Source: DAISLF01 sp964517345 (GTDB lineage: Bacteria; Patescibacteriota; Gracilibacteria; Peribacterales; Peribacteraceae). Taken from it: a stretch of 15,496 nucleotides of DNA. The position numbers and the translations under genes are program-made. Shown piece by piece: positions 5,238-12,812 of the stretch (position 1 is its first letter; every line of letters starts with the position of its first letter). The stretch spans positions 1 to 15,496 of the forward strand of contig CAZFBZ010000035.1 of assembly GCA_964517345.1 (NCBI GenBank), written 5' to 3'. The notes beneath the pieces are model-generated. The model ran no database searches, was not told where the DNA came from, and saw nothing but the letters and a program-made list of their open reading frames with translations.

Positions 5238-5777
5238 CTGCGACAACGCCAGCGATTCGATACATCCAAGCAGGAACGGCGTCCGCGCATCAACGAACAA
5301 ATCCGCGTCCCCGAGGTGATGCTCGTTTCCGATGAGGGCGAAGCGCGCGTGCTACCGACCGCGCAGGCGCTCGAGGAGGCGAAAGCGCAGGGCTACGATC
5401 TGATCGAAGTGTCGCCCAAGGCGGTGCCGCCGGTCGTGAAGATCGGCGAGTTCGGTCACTACCTCTATCAGCTCCAGAAGAAAGAGAAGAAACAGAAGGC
5501 CCACAGCAAGCAGGTCGAAGTGAAGATGCTGCGGTTCGGCTTCCGCACGGACAAGCACGACCTCGACCGCCTGGCCACCCGCGCCCGCGAGTTCCTCGCC
5601 GAGCGCCACCTGGTCAAATTCTCTGTCCGCCTGCGCGGCCGTGAGCTGGGCAACAAGGAATACGCGATCGAGAAGATGAAAGGCATTCTCGCGGGGCTCG
5701 CCGACGCGTCCGAGATCGAGCAGGAGATCAAGCGCCAGGGAGACCAGTTCATCGCCATCCTGCGCCCCAAACGCTAA
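5238..5777 (+). CDS. infC: Translation initiation factor IF-3, non-canonical start
   Basis: IF3 binds the 30S subunit, keeps it apart from 50S and checks initiator tRNA and start codon. The N-domain block RINEQIRVPEV begins at 5286, then YDLIEVSPKAVPPVVKIGEFG, a lysine-rich linker, and the C-domain (VEVKMLRFGFRTDKHD, VRLRGRELGNKE). The first ATG (5319) or GTG (5316) lies inside this block and would delete its start. In-frame codons upstream offer only CTG at 5238 or ATC at 5289 (with AGGAA at 5272-5276). Residues coded from 5253 (QRFDTSKQERRPRINEQIR) look like the basic N-terminus of E. coli IF3 (KRVQTARPNRINGEIR), so CTG 5238 is preferred; this is uncertain. A rare start codon is the known basis of IF3 self-repression. 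Together with rpmI and rplT it forms the standard cluster. Confidence 0.92.
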   Translation: MRQRQRFDTSKQERRPRINEQIRVPEVMLVSDEGEARVLPTAQALEEAKAQGYDLIEVSPKAVPPVVKIGEFGHYLYQLQKKEKKQKAHSKQVEVKMLRFGFRTDKHDLDRLATRAREFLAERHLVKFSVRLRGRELGNKEYAIEKMKGILAGLADASEIEQEIKRQGDQFIAILRPKR

Positions 5778-5778
5778 G

Positions 5779-5805
5779 CCGGAATGGCCCGAAAAGGCCC
5801 TCCGG
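5779..5805 (+). terminator. Hairpin after infC, weak terminator or attenuator
   Basis: CCGGA (5779-5783) pairs with TCCGG (5801-5805), and GGCC (5786-5789) pairs with GGCC (5796-5799), with a small internal loop and loop CGAAAA. It starts right after the infC stop codon. The T-tract is poor, so termination would be partial. It separates infC from the rpmI promoter. Confidence 0.4.
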
Positions 5806-5820
5806 AACCGCCAATTTCCC

Positions 5821-5849
5821 TTTGCATCCCGAACTTCTCCCGTTATACT
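5821..5849 (+). promoter_or_regulatory. Promoter of rpmI-rplT
   Basis: TTTGCA (5821-5826, four of six) and TATACT (5844-5849) are 17 bp apart. Transcription would begin near 5856, giving a leader of about 27 nt. No Shine-Dalgarno precedes the rpmI ATG. Confidence 0.6.
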
Positions 5850-5882
5850 CCGCTCCCGTGTTTTCCCCTTTCCGGGTTTCTT

Positions 5883-6077
5883 ATGCCTAAAATGAAGTCA
5901 CACAGCGGCGCGAAGAAGCGGTTTTGGAAAACCGGCAGCGGAAAGATCGCGTTCAAGCGTCGCGGCCGCAGTCACCTCCTCATGCAGAAGAACAAGCGTC
6001 AGAAGCGTCTGAACCGCACCGTCGTCGCCAATAAGCGCGACCTCCGCCGTCTCCAGGGCGTCCTCCCCACTCTGTAA
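5883..6077 (+). CDS. rpmI: 50S ribosomal protein bL35
   Basis: 64 aa, strongly basic, starting MPKMKSHSGAKKRF, the family signature. KTGSGKIAFKRRGRSHLL follows, and then NKRQKRLNR. Usual length is 64-66 residues, so it is complete. The ATG at 5883 gives the canonical N-terminus; longer in-frame extensions read through the promoter. It is followed after 12 nt by rplT. It binds 23S rRNA in the large subunit. Confidence 0.98.
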   Translation: MPKMKSHSGAKKRFWKTGSGKIAFKRRGRSHLLMQKNKRQKRLNRTVVANKRDLRRLQGVLPTL

Positions 6078-6089
6078 TCCCCCCGTCTC

Positions 6090-6440
6090 ATGCGCGTCAA
6101 ACGTGGCATCGTCCGGCACCGCAGGCACAAGAAGATTCGCGACCTCGCGAAGGGATACCGCGGCATGCGCAGTGCGACCTTCGTGAAGGCCAACGAGGCC
6201 GTCATCCGCGCGGGCGTCAACTCGTATCGTGACCGCCGCCTCAAGAAGCGCACGTTCCGCGCCCTCTGGATCATCCGCCTCAACGCCGCCCTTCGCAGCC
6301 GCGGGATCCGCTACGGCGTCTTCACCAACGCGCTCACCAAGAAGAAGATCCTCCTGAACAGGAAGACCTTGTCCGAGCTCGCCATCCACGAGCCCGCCGT
6401 GTTCGACAAGATCGTCAGCACGGTCGGCGTGAAGGCGTAA
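6090..6440 (+). CDS. rplT: 50S ribosomal protein bL20
   Basis: 116 aa, complete (family 115-120). The N-terminal extension MRVKRGIVRHRRHKKIRDLA is followed by KGYRGMRS, then the globular domain with YRDRRLKKRTFRALWIIRLN and LNRKTLSELAIHEP. bL20 is an early assembly protein on 23S rRNA. In other bacteria it represses its own operon by binding the mRNA leader; I cannot identify such a leader structure here. Its stop is only 4 nt from the stop of the convergent lipase gene, with no obvious terminator between them, so antisense overlap of the 3' ends is likely. Confidence 0.98.
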   Translation: MRVKRGIVRHRRHKKIRDLAKGYRGMRSATFVKANEAVIRAGVNSYRDRRLKKRTFRALWIIRLNAALRSRGIRYGVFTNALTKKKILLNRKTLSELAIHEPAVFDKIVSTVGVKA

Positions 6441-6444
6441 TTCG

Positions 6445-7287
6445 TCAGGATATTTTCAGCAGTTTCCGAATGGCCGGCAGCGCTTTTTCTGTGGCGCTGT
6501 CACCCGCAGCGCGGAATTTCGGCGCGAGCCCGAAGTGGAAGGAATTGCCACTGAGCTTCGGCGTGATGAGCAGATCGCAGGCTTCGCGGCTGCGATGGAG
6601 CGCATTGTAGCCATCCGTCAGCATTTCGCGCCACCCCGGCGGGAGGAATTTGAGGATCGCTTCGCGCGGCGGGTTCGTGTCCGTGCCGATGACGATATCC
6701 GGATGCATGGCGGCGCGCAGTTCCCGGGCGGGGATGGTGGTGAAGTTGAGGAGATCGATGAAGGTGTCCTTGCCGATGCGGGGTGGCTGGAACAGCAGCG
6801 GCATGGCCGTACTCGCGAGCAGCGCGTCTATCAGGCGCGTGTCCGGCGGAAAGACATACGGTTCCACGCAGGACTGATAATGCGCCGAAAACCCCCGGCG
6901 CAGGATGCCTCCCCAGCGGATGCGTCCGCGCACCCGGCCCGCGATGCAGAGGAACGGAATGGCACAGTCGCCGATGCGCTTTTCTCCCAGAAGCGGTGCC
7001 AGGAGAGGTTCAAGCCGTTGCCGCAGCACCCCGCCGCGCCACCAGTGCCTGCTGAGACGGGCGACATCCGTGATGCGCAATGTATTGCAGAGACGGTCGA
7101 TCTCCGCGGCCGGGCAGTCTGCAGCGTAGAGCGCCCCCACAATGGCGCCCATGCTGCTGCCTGCGATGCAGTCCGGGCGCAGACCTTCACGGCGAAGCAC
7201 GTCCACGACGCCCACGTTCGCGATGCCGTAGGCGATGCCGCCCGAGAGCACCAGACCCCACCGCGGCGATTTTCCCGGTTCAGTCAT
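6445..7287 (-). CDS. Patatin-like phospholipase family protein
   Basis: 280 aa, a typical size for small bacterial patatins (RssA/YchK-like). The oxyanion-hole segment is LVLSGGIAYG (13-21), the nucleophile elbow is GSSMG (43-47) with Ser45, and the catalytic aspartate should be D178 in TFIDLLNFTTIP. In most patatins that Asp is followed by Gly (DGG or DGA); here it is followed by Leu. The Ser-Asp dyad residues themselves are kept. Its substrate is probably an acyl ester or lysophospholipid, not defined. Its start overlaps the end of the upstream membrane-protein gene by 8 nt, so the two are translationally coupled and the enzyme may act at the membrane. Confidence 0.88.
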   Translation of the reverse strand: MTEPGKSPRWGLVLSGGIAYGIANVGVVDVLRREGLRPDCIAGSSMGAIVGALYAADCPAAEIDRLCNTLRITDVARLSRHWWRGGVLRQRLEPLLAPLLGEKRIGDCAIPFLCIAGRVRGRIRWGGILRRGFSAHYQSCVEPYVFPPDTRLIDALLASTAMPLLFQPPRIGKDTFIDLLNFTTIPARELRAAMHPDIVIGTDTNPPREAILKFLPPGWREMLTDGYNALHRSREACDLLITPKLSGNSFHFGLAPKFRAAGDSATEKALPAIRKLLKIS

Positions 7288-8179
7288 CCGCGTCCTGCGG
7301 AACGATGCGCTCGGGACGGTCGGCGCGCAGCGAGCCGTACAGCGCGACCAGCGAGAGCAGGACCAGCAGGCCCGCCGAAGAGGATATGGCGGACTCCAGC
7401 ACGATCGCCGCGCCCGTCGCGCGCGGTCCCAGCAGGGCCGCGACCTCGTCGATGAGCCACGTGAGGATGGCGGGAGGCAGAAGCACGATCACGCAGAGGC
7501 CGGCGAGGCGCAGGATCACTCCCCAGAAACGTCCGCGCATCACTTCGATGCTCCGGCGCAGTCCGGAGCGGTACATCCGGCCTTCGGCCACGAGTGCGAT
7601 CCCGAAGAATGTCGTGCGGATCTGATAGACGATCGCCGGGATCAGCAACACAAGGAGCAGCGGGAGCCAGGGGCACTGCATCAGGACTGCCAACGCCATG
7701 GCGGCAGGGTCATGCACGGCGCCATCCGTGAGCATCCCGGGAAGCGTGTCTCCGCACAAACCCGGCAGCAGCAGAACGACTGCCAGGGGAAGCACGAAGA
7801 GCAGCATGCGCTGCACGGTGAAGCAGAAGCGCAGGATAGACGTGAGCAGCAGCGGGAAGACCAGTGGCGCCGACTGCTGCGCGACGACAGCGAACGACGT
7901 GCGGGCGCGTCCGGCCTTGTTCTGGATCATGCGGCGCGCGACGAGCAGCGCGGCTGCGGCACCCCAGGTCAGCGCGACTGCAAGCAACAGGGAAAGGACG
8001 CTGTCCAGCGCGATCTGCGAGGCCATGTCCGGCACCGGAATCGCGGCGGAGACGAGGTTGGCGATGGCGACCGGGACGATCCACAGCCAGAGCAGTACGG
8101 CATGCAGAACGGGCTGCTTGCGGTAGAAGCGCCAGGCGTCACGGATGAAGAGGAAGGTGGAAGTGCGGGAGGCGCGCAT
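7280..8179 (-). CDS. Polytopic membrane protein of unknown function
   Basis: 299 aa, very hydrophobic, with about six membrane helices. These lie around residues 26-48, 56-78, 108-140 (probably one long or two short), 165-187, 222-245 and 262-285. The N-terminal cytoplasmic part SRTSTFLFIRDAWRFYRKQP and the central loop YRSGLRRSIEVMRGRFWGVI resemble the general style of bacterial proteins annotated as glycerophosphoryl-diester phosphodiesterase membrane-domain or YciC-like, without a clear signature. It lies 24 nt after the NIF3-like gene and overlaps the lipase gene. No catalytic motif was seen. Confidence 0.7.
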   Translation of the reverse strand: MRASRTSTFLFIRDAWRFYRKQPVLHAVLLWLWIVPVAIANLVSAAIPVPDMASQIALDSVLSLLLAVALTWGAAAALLVARRMIQNKAGRARTSFAVVAQQSAPLVFPLLLTSILRFCFTVQRMLLFVLPLAVVLLLPGLCGDTLPGMLTDGAVHDPAAMALAVLMQCPWLPLLLVLLIPAIVYQIRTTFFGIALVAEGRMYRSGLRRSIEVMRGRFWGVILRLAGLCVIVLLPPAILTWLIDEVAALLGPRATGAAIVLESAISSSAGLLVLLSLVALYGSLRADRPERIVPQDADD

Positions 8180-8203
8180 GAGGGACGGGACGTTTGAGGA
8201 GGC

Positions 8204-9166
8204 TTACTTGCGTTTCACCCGGACGAATCCGGAGGCGTCGATGGTCTTGAGGCGTTTTTCCTCCTTGGCGATCTGATCCAGCAGGAGGTTCACGCCGATC
8301 GCATCCGAGGCCATGTGGCTGCACTGGATCATGTTCACGTGGTGCTTGCGGGCCTCCTCCAGCGTCTTCTCCGTGACGTGCATGGAGAGGATCGTGCCCA
8401 CTCCCGCGCGCGCCTGCGACTCCAAAAATTCCTCCGGGCCGTTGGTGCCGCCGGTGAATTCCGTCGCCACGAGCTTGCCCGGACGGGCATTGCCGTTGCC
8501 GTGGACGATGATGGGCGGGTTGCCCATCTTGGCGTAGTGCAGGTACTCGGGGATATCCATCAGGGCGTTGATGATCGAATTCAGATCATCAAACTCGTGC
8601 TTGCAGATTTCGTCTTCCACAAGCCGCCAAACGAGGTTGTCGGTGATGGTGTGGCAGCAGACGGCTGGGAAGCCGAGGAGCTCGGCGGCGCGCTGCGTGC
8701 GGAACAGGTTGTCCGGGTGGATGGCGCGCCAGATGCGGCTCATGCGCGGGTGGAGCTGTGCCTCCGAGATATTGATGGGCACGCCCACGCTTTCCAGAAT
8801 GTCGGCCTGCATCGGCATCACCTTGTCCAAGTCGGCGAGGGCGCGGCCCTCCGGGTGGTGGATCAGAATGGCGTCGATCTTCTCGCCTTTTTCGCGCAGG
8901 CGGTCGGCCAGCAGCATCTCCTGCGTCTCCATGTCGATGCCCACGAAGAGCGTCGTCACCTCCTCTTCTCCGGTGCCCGCGATGATGCGCGAGTCGCTGT
9001 ACGGGTTCCACGTGCGTTCCATGTCGAAGAGCTCCTTCTCGCGGCCCACCAGCTTTTTGCTGCGGTCGAGCTGCTTTTTGAGGAGCTTCTGGATCTGCTT
9101 TTTGCTGCGGGGGTCGGCATCGATGCCGATCTCCACGGCGCGCTTGAAGAAGGTCTTGAGCTTCAT
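8204..9166 (-). CDS. NIF3/DUF34-like metal-binding protein
   Basis: 320 aa. The strand-loop IDAILIHHPEG (98-107) fits the dinuclear metal site HH of the NIF3 family. The C-terminal MIQCSHMASDAIGVNLL (279-295) parallels its GHxxSE motif, with His284 and Asp288 in place of H and E. Between them are TITDNLVWRLVED and FTGGTNG. An N-terminal lysine-rich helical region of about 50 residues (KSKKQIQKLLKKQL-like) is not part of the classic family. NIF3 proteins have been linked to GTP cyclohydrolase-like or damaged-metabolite hydrolase activity; the real substrate is unknown. ATG 9166 has no Shine-Dalgarno. The 90-nt gap upstream (9167-9256) shows no strong promoter. The assignment is moderate because overall similarity could not be measured. 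Confidence 0.6.
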   Translation of the reverse strand: MKLKTFFKRAVEIGIDADPRSKKQIQKLLKKQLDRSKKLVGREKELFDMERTWNPYSDSRIIAGTGEEEVTTLFVGIDMETQEMLLADRLREKGEKIDAILIHHPEGRALADLDKVMPMQADILESVGVPINISEAQLHPRMSRIWRAIHPDNLFRTQRAAELLGFPAVCCHTITDNLVWRLVEDEICKHEFDDLNSIINALMDIPEYLHYAKMGNPPIIVHGNGNARPGKLVATEFTGGTNGPEEFLESQARAGVGTILSMHVTEKTLEEARKHHVNMIQCSHMASDAIGVNLLLDQIAKEEKRLKTIDASGFVRVKRK

Positions 9167-9256
9167 AAAAGTGAATGGAACGTGTTCATGGCCCAGCCTA
9201 GACGTTTTGAGGCCGCAGGAAAAGCGCAGTTTCGGCTTTCTTCCGCGGTCCGCGCC

Positions 9257-10225
9257 TCAGGTCTTCGCCCGTCCCAGAGCCCAGTCGAGCGTCCCGAGCA
9301 GAACCAGAACCGGGTGACGCAGCACCACTGACACGAGCGATCCGGCGCCTCCACCGCCCACTTTTCCGCCCGAGCGGACGCGTCCGAAGAATTTTCCCGC
9401 CATCAGCGCAAACTGCCGGCGCAATGATTTTGCCGTGAGTGTGCGGACGGGGCCCGGAGGGAGCTCGCGGAGCAGCACGTCGAAGAAGCTCAGGCGGTCG
9501 AAGAGGCCGTGGCCGAGTTCGTCATTGATGGCGCTCGCGGCCGCGCCGTGAACGCGGAATTGCCCCAAGTCATCGGGAATGTAGTGCCAGTCAGCCTGCA
9601 GCAAAGCGCGCAGCCAGTATTCGACATCGAGCCCCTGCGGCATGTCCTCGCGGAACGGCCCGGCCGCCTGGATCACGCTTCTGCGCAGCAGCACGTAGCT
9701 CGGTTCGCCGATGACATTCGGACGCAGCCCGCGCTCGATCCACCACTGCAGGAATTCCATGCGGTCATTGTGTCCGGGCTTGAGTACGGCTTTCTTTTCA
9801 TCGCGCAGTTTCTGGTACGCCTCTGCGCGCGTCGGGTGCGTGCCTTCTTCGATCAGGTATTCATGCTCGGCGGCCGTGAAGCCGGTCCGGGGATTCGCGC
9901 GGAGGATCTCCACGCTGCGCTTCAGGTAGTCCGGATGCCACAGGTCATCCTGGAACAGATATGCAACGAACTCGCCTGAACCGAAGTCCAGGCACGCATT
10001 CCAGTTGCCGCCGATGCCCCGGCGCTGTGCACCCCGGTGATACGTGATGCGCGGGTCCTTCAGGTACTCCCGGACCATCGGCTCCACATCCACGCCCGGC
10101 GACGCGTCGTCGTGCACCACCAGCTGCCAATCCGTGAACGTCTGCGCCAGCGCACACTCAATCGCCGCCCGCAAATGGTCGGGCTTGGGCTTATACGTCG
10201 GGATGTAGATCGAAACGGCGGGCAC
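9257..10225 (-). CDS. GT2 family glycosyltransferase
   Basis: 322 aa, a GT-A fold inverting sugar transferase. The start is VSIYIPTYKP, then LVVHDDAS with the nucleotide-binding Asp pair (39-40), and the metal-binding LFQDDLWHPD (QDD at 92-94). A likely catalytic acidic residue lies in QGLDVEYWLRAL (D199 or E201). The C-terminal region PVLVLLGTLDWALG is mildly hydrophobic and may attach to the membrane. GTG 10225 is the start that places VSIYIPTY at the N-terminus. It follows the acyl-CoA synthetase gene after 15 nt, so the two are likely co-transcribed although their functions are not obviously linked. Acceptor and donor sugar are unknown. Confidence 0.88.
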   Translation of the reverse strand: MPAVSIYIPTYKPKPDHLRAAIECALAQTFTDWQLVVHDDASPGVDVEPMVREYLKDPRITYHRGAQRRGIGGNWNACLDFGSGEFVAYLFQDDLWHPDYLKRSVEILRANPRTGFTAAEHEYLIEEGTHPTRAEAYQKLRDEKKAVLKPGHNDRMEFLQWWIERGLRPNVIGEPSYVLLRRSVIQAAGPFREDMPQGLDVEYWLRALLQADWHYIPDDLGQFRVHGAAASAINDELGHGLFDRLSFFDVLLRELPPGPVRTLTAKSLRRQFALMAGKFFGRVRSGGKVGGGGAGSLVSVVLRHPVLVLLGTLDWALGRAKT

Positions 10226-10240
10226 GGGCGGACAGTACCG

Positions 10241-12313
10241 TCAGCCCGGGTCGGTCACAAGCTTGGCATCGGCGATCACGACCTTATCGTGCCAGACAAG
10301 CACCGGGTTCAGATCGAGTTCGCTGATGGACGGGCAGTCCGTGACGAGATGCGACACGCCCGCGATCACCCGTGCCAGCGACGCGATGTCCGACTGCGCC
10401 TTGCCGCGCAGGCCGAGCAAGAGTTTCCACGAACGCAGCTGGGTGAGCATGTCGAAGGCCTCTTTCTCGTCGATCGGGGCGATGCGGAAGGCGGTGTCGC
10501 GGAAGAGCTCGGTGTAAATGCCGCCCATGCCGGTCATCACCAGGTGACCGAAGGACGCGTCGCGGATCGCGCCGACGATGAACTCGCTGCCGGCGGGAAG
10601 GAACTGCTGGACGAGCACGCCGCGGATCGTCGCGTCGGGCATGTGCGCGCGGGAGTTCTTGACGATCTCGGCATAGGCGACGCGCAGCTCGTCGGGCGTG
10701 CGGATGTTGGTGCGCACGGCGCCGATGTCGGTCTTGTGGAGGATTTCCGGCGAGCTGATCTTGGCGACGACGGGGTACCCGATGCTTTCGGCCATCGTCA
10801 CGGCCTCGTCGGCGGAGGTGGCGACATCGGAGGAGGGGAGCGGCAGGTCATACAGCGCGAAGAGTTCAGCCAGCTTGTCTTCGGGCAGCAGCCCCTTGTG
10901 GTCGGCCAGCAGGGACCGCGCGAGCTCGGACACCTGGCACGAGGGGAAGCTCGGCGGCTTGCGGCCGGTGGCGGCGGGCGGGCGCAGGGATGCCAATGCA
11001 GCGACTGCCCGTTCGGGCGTCGGGTAGTTGGGGATGCTGTGCTGGTGCAGGAATGCCGTTGCATCGCCGATGCTCTTCTCGCCCATGAAACTCGTGACGA
11101 CGGGCATCATGCGGCGCGACTGCATCGTCTTCACGATGGCCTGCGCGATCTCCAGCTCGGGCGTCATCACCTGCGGTGTGAGTACGACCGCGATACCGTC
11201 GATGTTCGGGTCATTGGCGCATGCGGCGAGTGCGGTTTCGTAGCGTTCGGCGAGCGCGTCGCCCAAGACATCGATGGGATTGGCGACGCTCGCGGCGGCG
11301 GGCAGCGCGGCCTTGAGCGCGTCGCGGTTGGCGGGTTCGAGGGATGCGAGCGTCAGCTTGCTGCGTTCGGCGCCGTCGGTGGCGAGGATGCCCGGGCCGC
11401 CGGCGTTGGTGATGACGGCGATGCGCTGCGAGAGGAGCGGCGGCTGCGACGATACGGCGCGCAGCACATCCATGAATTCCTCAGTGGTGCGCGCGCGGCG
11501 GACGCCTGTCTGGATGCAGGCGGCATCAACCGACGCGTCCGAGCCCGCAAGAGCGCCGGTGTGCGAGGACACCGCCTTGCTCCCGCGCTCGGAGACTCCG
11601 GACTTGATGAGCACCACGGGTTTCGTGCGGCAGACCTCGGCGGCGAGCTGGAGGAAACGGCGTCCGTCGTGCACGCTCTCCAGATACATGCCGATGGCGG
11701 TTGTGTTGGGGTCGTCGCGGCAAATCTCCAGGAAGTCGCACTCGTCCATCGTCGCCTTGTTGCCCATGCTGACGACGAGCGAGAAGCCGAGGCCGAGGCC
11801 GGAGGCCGCATCGAGCAGCGCCACGGCCATCGCGCCCGACTGGCTCAGGAGCGCGACACCGCCCTCGCCTTCCAGATTTTCCGCGAACGACGCGTTCATG
11901 CCGATACTCGGACGGATCACGCCGAGGCAGTTCGGTCCGATCAGCTGAATGCCGTGCTTCTTTACGGTCGCGGCCAATTCATCCTCCATCGCGTGTCCTT
12001 CCTTTGTGCCCAGTTCGCCGAAGCCGGCGCTGATGACAACGAGCGTCTTCACGCCCTTGGCGCCGCACTCCTCCGCGATGGCGTTCACGGTTTTTGCAGG
12101 CGTGACGACCACGGCCAGATCCACCGGACCCGGAATCGCGCTGATCGACGCGAAGGCCGGCTTCCCCAAAATCTCCCCGCCCTTCGGGTTCACGGGGTAC
12201 ACGATGCCTTTGTATCCCTGCGTGATGATATTTTTGAGCACGTAGTGCCCGACTTTCTTCTCCTCGGCGCTGGCGCCGACAACGGCAATGGAGGCGGGGT
12301 TCAGCAGGGACAT
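10241..12313 (-). CDS. acdA: Acetate-CoA ligase (ADP-forming), alpha-beta fusion
   Basis: 690 aa. It catalyses acyl-CoA + ADP + Pi to acid + CoA + ATP, the energy-conserving acetate-forming step known from archaea and some anaerobic bacteria. Order of domains: CoA-binding Rossmann (SIAVVGASAEEKKVG, 8-22); succinyl-CoA-ligase-like domain with LIGPNCLGV (124-132); SSHTGALAGSD, whose His251 is the phosphorylated residue; then, after PSCQVSELARSLL, the ATP-grasp beta part (YPVVAKISSPEILHKTDIGA, LDLNPVLVW near the end). Usual fused length is about 690-710 aa. The product may favour acetyl-CoA, but branched or aryl acyl-CoA cannot be excluded. The mRNA probably starts at the ATG itself (see promoter). 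It lies divergent from the flavodoxin-oxidoreductase operon that would supply acyl-CoA. Confidence 0.93.
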   Translation of the reverse strand: MSLLNPASIAVVGASAEEKKVGHYVLKNIITQGYKGIVYPVNPKGGEILGKPAFASISAIPGPVDLAVVVTPAKTVNAIAEECGAKGVKTLVVISAGFGELGTKEGHAMEDELAATVKKHGIQLIGPNCLGVIRPSIGMNASFAENLEGEGGVALLSQSGAMAVALLDAASGLGLGFSLVVSMGNKATMDECDFLEICRDDPNTTAIGMYLESVHDGRRFLQLAAEVCRTKPVVLIKSGVSERGSKAVSSHTGALAGSDASVDAACIQTGVRRARTTEEFMDVLRAVSSQPPLLSQRIAVITNAGGPGILATDGAERSKLTLASLEPANRDALKAALPAAASVANPIDVLGDALAERYETALAACANDPNIDGIAVVLTPQVMTPELEIAQAIVKTMQSRRMMPVVTSFMGEKSIGDATAFLHQHSIPNYPTPERAVAALASLRPPAATGRKPPSFPSCQVSELARSLLADHKGLLPEDKLAELFALYDLPLPSSDVATSADEAVTMAESIGYPVVAKISSPEILHKTDIGAVRTNIRTPDELRVAYAEIVKNSRAHMPDATIRGVLVQQFLPAGSEFIVGAIRDASFGHLVMTGMGGIYTELFRDTAFRIAPIDEKEAFDMLTQLRSWKLLLGLRGKAQSDIASLARVIAGVSHLVTDCPSISELDLNPVLVWHDKVVIADAKLVTDPG

Positions 12314-12320
12314 TCACACC

Positions 12321-12326
12321 ATTATA
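12321..12326 (-). promoter_or_regulatory. Perfect -10 box, leaderless start of the acyl-CoA synthetase gene
   Basis: On the minus strand TATAAT is followed by exactly 7 nt (GGTGTGA) and then ATG at 12313. Normal -10 to +1 spacing would place the first transcribed base at or one base from the A of ATG. No Shine-Dalgarno is possible. The -35 region (ATGAAT at 17 bp) is poor. Confidence 0.75.
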
Positions 12327-12367
12327 CCCTGTTTTTGCCGCACATTCATGCCGTTTTTTTTGCTTTT

Positions 12368-12742
12368 TCAGTCGGTCTCTCCCGACATCAGCGTGCCGTA
12401 GGCCGCGAGCTCGAGGCTTTTCAGCTCTTTCTGCCAGTTGGAGCCGTCATTGCGTATCTGCGTGAACGCGTGACTCATGCGGGTTCGCATCCAGCCCACG
12501 ACCTCGTCCCGTTCGGCGGCTTCCGTATAGTGCCGTGTCATGCGGTCCAGCTCGCGATCGGCTTCGTGTAAATTCTCAAGGGCCTGATCGGGATCGTTCG
12601 ACAGGCGCACGACACGTGCCATCTCGCTCCACAGTTCCCATCGCAGCGATCCGCAGCGGGGGAGTTCATCCTGTGGTCCGGCGTAGAGCGAGAGTTGCGG
12701 TTCGGTATCAGGCGTGCAGTCTTCGGAGAGGGCGTTACTCAT
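12368..12742 (-). CDS. Unrecognised helical protein (124 aa)
   Basis: From ATG 12742 the product is 124 aa (a GTG at 12751 would add 3). The N-terminal 30 residues are acidic and proline-containing. The rest is rich in Glu, Arg, Leu and Ala with heptad-like spacing (PDQALENLHEADRELDRMTRHYTEAA), suggesting a soluble helical bundle or coiled coil. There are two Trp in the C-terminal half (VVGWMRTRM, NWQKELKSLELAA). No family, TM or signal peptide is seen. Its stop is 54 nt upstream of the acyl-CoA synthetase start on the same strand; that gene has its own promoter in the gap. Confidence 0.6.
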   Translation of the reverse strand: MSNALSEDCTPDTEPQLSLYAGPQDELPRCGSLRWELWSEMARVVRLSNDPDQALENLHEADRELDRMTRHYTEAAERDEVVGWMRTRMSHAFTQIRNDGSNWQKELKSLELAAYGTLMSGETD

Positions 12743-12812
12743 GGACCGCACACGCTACCAACACGAAAAAGATGCGCAACAAAAATACGGCAGGCGGTCC
12801 GGATAGGGCTTC

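Noticed and set aside
7235..8197. Plus-strand open frame of 320 codons
   Set aside because: Antisense to the membrane protein; composition is Arg, Gln, His and Asp repeats typical of a shadow frame.
8315..9331. Plus-strand open frame of 338 codons
   Set aside because: Mirror frame of the NIF3-like gene; no domain, and the minus-strand frame has clear family motifs.
12353..12369. T-rich stretch as a terminator
   Set aside because: No stable hairpin precedes the T-run on the plus strand and none is placed correctly for the minus-strand gene that ends at 12368.
10037..12571. Open frame of 844 codons on the plus strand
   Set aside because: It is antisense to the ADP-forming acyl-CoA synthetase and the glycosyltransferase start, rich in His, Arg and Gly as expected for a shadow frame of GC-rich DNA, and lacks any recognisable motif.
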